Origin: Azoarcus sp. KH32C
GTDB lineage: Bacteria; Pseudomonadota; Gammaproteobacteria; Burkholderiales; Rhodocyclaceae
Reading direction: 5' to 3'
Assembly: GCF_000349945.1 (NCBI RefSeq)
Contig: NC_020548.1
Coordinates: 496,001-560,000, forward strand
DNA length: 64,000 bases
The stretch's first letter is position 1. Each line of letters opens with the position of its first letter. Position numbers and translations under genes: made by a program. Below the pieces are notes generated by a model, which saw only the letters and a program-made list of their open reading frames with translations, made no database searches and was not told the DNA's origin. Positions 61,561 to 64,000 of this stretch are shown here, one piece after another.

Positions 61561-61713
61561 CATTCCACGAAGCTCAGCGTCGCGAGGTTCTTCTCGCGGC
61601 GCACCCAGCGACTCACTGATCGCCGCATCCCCCGGATTACTGCATTTGCGCCCGTTCAGCCAGGACGGTGCGCAGGGATCGTTTTGACTCAACAAATGGT
61701 GAAGGAGACAAAT

Positions 61714-63096
61714 ATGACCAAGAAGAACTTGGCGTTCGACCCCACTCAGGCCTGCGTCGGAGCGCTAGCGGGCCTAATCGGCGCCGTCTTGCCCGCCATC
61801 GCACTCGCGGCGGAAGGGCAGCACGAACTGGAACTGAAGGTCCACGGCGTGTACTGGGCCGACGAGGGCATGGCCTACCCGAGGGGTGCGGGCCCGAATC
61901 CGAAGACGCTTTCCTACCAGCAGAGTGCGCTGGGTGGCGAACTCAACTACAAGTCGCCGTACTGGAGCGGACTGATCGGTTTCGACGCGTCCGTCTACGG
62001 CGTGTTGAGGATCAGCAACAGCGGCACACCGACGTCCCAACTCACCGAGCTCGGTAACAACGGCCAATTGTCCGACGGCTACATGACGCTTGGCCAGGCC
62101 TTCGTCAAGCTCAAATGGGACCAGTTGGCGCTGGTCAAGGTGGGGCGGCAGCTGCACGACAGCCTGTTGTTGAAGAGTACCTACAACCGCGCCGTGCCCG
62201 ACACGTATTCGGGCGTCAACGCAGTGCTGACACCGGTCGAGGGCCTCAGGATTCAAGGTGCGGTCTACGATCAGTGGCGCGCCCGGACGACGAACGACTT
62301 CGAGAAATTCCGCACCGAGGCGGTGGGCAAGAATGCGATCGATTACGTCGCCGTCCTTGGCGCCTCCTACGTGAACGGGCCTTACGCGCTGACGGCCGAA
62401 TATCTCAACTCCAAGCCCTATCTCAGCAAATACGGATTCGTCGGCGCCTATACCGCGAAGGTCCGGGATACTTTGCTGAAGCTCTCCGGCGGCGCCTTCT
62501 GGTCACGCGATGCTGGGTCGCTCTTCGTTTGCGGCGCGGAAAGGGAGATGGATTGCACCGGCCACTCCCGCATCGGCAACGACGGCTTCGGCGCTTACCT
62601 CGATGCCGACTGGAAGATCAGCAACCTCACCATCGGAGCCGCCGTCGCGAAATTCAACGGCTTCTGGATCGAGGACAACTTTGCCGTCGACGCGAACAGG
62701 AAGGGAGCACTTACGCAGGATCCGGGTACGAACCCCTTCCCGACGTCTTCGACCGTGGGCCCTGACTTCACTAACAAAGGCGAGCGGGTCGGCTCGATTC
62801 GGCTCGCGTATGACTGGAAGGACTATGTCGCTGGCCTGAAGACTGCCTTCAAATACATCCATGGAACGGGCGCGCGCAGCAGCAATCTGCACAACTCCGC
62901 CGAAGGCTCGGAAAGCTATCGCGAGTTCGACGTTCGTTACGAACTGCCCATTGCCAAAGGACTGAGCGTGCGATACGTGTATTTGAACTACGACTCTCGC
63001 ATCGACAATCGGACCGCCGCTGCCACGATCAAGGGATTGACCCGGCAAGACTGGGAGCAGCACCGCGTATACGTCGACTACGTGTATCAGTTCTGA
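61714..63096 (+). CDS. OprD-family-like outer membrane porin
   Basis: A 460-residue outer membrane protein with a signal peptide (cleavage near ALA-AE). The mature part has OprD-like elements: GELNYKSPYWSGLIGFDASVYG, QLALVKVGRQLHDSLLLKSTYNRAVPDTYSGV in part, DYVAVLGASYVNG, and a terminal strand HRVYVDYVYQF ending in Phe. OprD-type channels admit specific carboxylates or basic compounds. The ATG at 61714 follows GAAGGAGACAAAT. It lies 153 bases after the MFS gene and completes an uptake route: porin, inner membrane symporter, aldolase. Confidence 0.85.
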   Translation: MTKKNLAFDPTQACVGALAGLIGAVLPAIALAAEGQHELELKVHGVYWADEGMAYPRGAGPNPKTLSYQQSALGGELNYKSPYWSGLIGFDASVYGVLRISNSGTPTSQLTELGNNGQLSDGYMTLGQAFVKLKWDQLALVKVGRQLHDSLLLKSTYNRAVPDTYSGVNAVLTPVEGLRIQGAVYDQWRARTTNDFEKFRTEAVGKNAIDYVAVLGASYVNGPYALTAEYLNSKPYLSKYGFVGAYTAKVRDTLLKLSGGAFWSRDAGSLFVCGAEREMDCTGHSRIGNDGFGAYLDADWKISNLTIGAAVAKFNGFWIEDNFAVDANRKGALTQDPGTNPFPTSSTVGPDFTNKGERVGSIRLAYDWKDYVAGLKTAFKYIHGTGARSSNLHNSAEGSESYREFDVRYELPIAKGLSVRYVYLNYDSRIDNRTAAATIKGLTRQDWEQHRVYVDYVYQF

Positions 63097-63323
63097 TTAA
63101 ACCCCAAGTACACGGAAGAATGAACGTCATTTGTCGATCGCTGCACTCGGGCGTTCTTAGCCGTCCGTCTGACAGAAGCTCATGCCTCCTGGCCCGTACG
63201 GTGCTGACTTTGAGCTTCAACCGGTAGCTTCAGTCATGGCCGATCAACAGCCGAGGGTGTGAGGCCGTTGATCGGCTTTATGAAAGGCCCAGCTGCTTCA
63301 GTAGGCCGCGGGTCAGGTTCCGG

Positions 63324-63720
63324 TGCGTACTGTCGGGTGGATACATGCGGCGAGTCGTGCAGCCGGCTTGGGAACAGGAAGTCCTCCGGTTTCAGCTTCG
63401 CCTTCTCGATCCAATTTGCCACCGTCGTTCGCGGCGGCTCCGTCAGCTCGAACTGGACCGGCCGCTGGGTCTTTTTCTGGACGACCGCCGTACGGGACAG
63501 CACTTGGTTGCCATGCGTGACGTCACGAACCCGCAGGGCGACGAGGTCGCATCCGCGAAGCTTGCTATGTGAACATCGCAAGATCGCGAACATGGTGGGC
63601 ATTCTGAAGGTGAATGCGGATCGCCCGGATGTCCTTGGGTTTCAGCGGTGCCTTCTGGCCCACCAGCTTTCCCTTGTTCCAGGGTTCCCGATGCTCGTAG
63701 GATTCCATTTCAGACTCCAT
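63324..63720 (-). pseudogene. Tyrosine recombinase/integrase remnant, frameshifted and C-truncated
   Basis: The minus-strand start MESEMESYEHREPWNKGKL and VGQKAPLKPKDIRAIRIHLQ matches a widespread phage-type integrase-like protein. Translation stops at AMFT-TAG near 63587, but homology resumes in another frame with HSKLRGCDLVALRVRDVTHG, KTQRPVQFELTEPPRTTVANW and DFLFPSRLHDSPHVSTRQYA. A deletion of about 10 bases explains the shift. The homology ends at about 63324, before the catalytic R-H-x-x-R and Tyr region, so no recombinase activity is expected. Confidence 0.8.
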
Positions 63721-64000
63721 GGCTGTTGATCGGAACCCGATTGTTACCGGGCCGTCCGCGCCAAGCGATCCGAGTGATTCCAACAACGACCTCCGGCAGA
63801 TGAACTACTCCGAAATTCTGGCGCAACTGAAGGCGGCCTCCGCCTTCGATCTTTATCGGCTTCGTGCAGCGATCGATCGTGCGCTCGACGAGCCGGCCTG
63901 GATGGTCGCGGTCCAGGCGCGGCTCCGTGTCGGGCAAACCATCGAGTACTTTGACCCGCAGGCCAACGCTTCGCATGCCGCTCAAGTTCTCGAGCTACGG
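63719..64000 (+). CDS. Hypothetical protein, runs off the right edge
   Basis: An open frame of 94 codons continues to the window end. After an unstructured Ser/Asp-rich start it reads MNYSEILAQLKAASAFDLYR, LRAAIDRALDEPAWMVAVQA, RLRVGQTIEYFDPQANASHAA, which looks like a helical module followed by a small beta domain. I have the impression of similar hypothetical proteins near integrases and transposons but cannot name a family. The ATG at 63719 overlaps the start of the integrase remnant on the other strand, so the in-frame ATG at 63800 may be the true start. Neither has a good ribosome binding site. Confidence 0.5.
   Translation, partial: MAVDRNPIVTGPSAPSDPSDSNNDLRQMNYSEILAQLKAASAFDLYRLRAAIDRALDEPAWMVAVQARLRVGQTIEYFDPQANASHAAQVLELR

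Overview
The window is GC-rich, densely coded and uninterrupted. Its content points to a betaproteobacterium of the Azoarcus/Aromatoleum/Thauera type (Rhodocyclales), although no rRNA or housekeeping marker is present to settle this. Signs are polyhydroxyalkanoate genes (a PhaC-like fragment and a phasin), a sucA-sucB pair, TRAP and branched-chain-type ABC importers, and a large CoA-thioester catabolic operon of the kind used for aromatic or alicyclic acids. No rRNA, tRNA, CRISPR array or intact insertion sequence was seen.

Layout. 1-9.5 kb is a mixed accessory stretch: the tail of a PHA-synthase-like hydrolase, an ion antiporter-like membrane protein, a PA2778/PA2779-type pair, a GGDEF-EAL protein, a phasin, a decayed rhodanese/methyltransferase pair, an exported truncated haemoglobin, and two paralogous 75-residue proteins flanking a DUF1801 gene. 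9.5-17.6 kb holds a DUF364 protein, ravA-viaA, and sucA-sucB. 17.7-28.7 kb holds an aldehyde dehydrogenase, a porin, a shikimate dehydrogenase paralogue, a TerC protein, a DctPQM TRAP importer and an MHS-type symporter. Four promoters in this block carry the same 26-bp element (TAGAAC-N4-TT-N2-GT-N5-GCAAC), so these genes look like one regulon. Fragments of a TctC-type binding protein, a second aroE and a HAD phosphatase lie among them.

28.9-51.1 kb is the most striking part. Two transcription units read leftward. One is tetR-livHMGF-binding protein-SDR-CoA ligase-enoyl-CoA hydratase-BadH-like SDR-fused CoA-transferase-BadI-like hydrolase-SDR-acyl-CoA dehydrogenase-universal stress protein-etfB-etfA. 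The other is a DcaP-like porin, a 3-hydroxyacyl-CoA dehydrogenase and a thiolase. Both promoters contain an identical 22-bp block, probably the TetR operator, and about 55-65 bp further upstream a direct repeat with a 21-bp period that looks like a binding site for the divergently encoded AraC-type activator. Read together, an acid enters through the porin and ABC importer, is made into a CoA thioester, is dehydrogenated (electrons to ETF), hydrated and oxidised, the beta-keto ring is opened by the BadI-like enzyme, and beta-oxidation finishes it. The logic matches cyclohexanecarboxylate degradation, but extra SDRs, a fused CoA-transferase and TetR/AraC control suggest a different or modified substrate.

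51-64 kb holds a lon gene behind a textbook sigma-32 promoter, a two-gene kelch-repeat unit of unfamiliar type, a LysR/DapA-family/MFS/OprD-family uptake and catabolism module, and a truncated, frameshifted tyrosine recombinase beside a hypothetical gene running off the right edge. Start sites are my choices from ribosome binding sites and family alignments from memory; no database search was possible.
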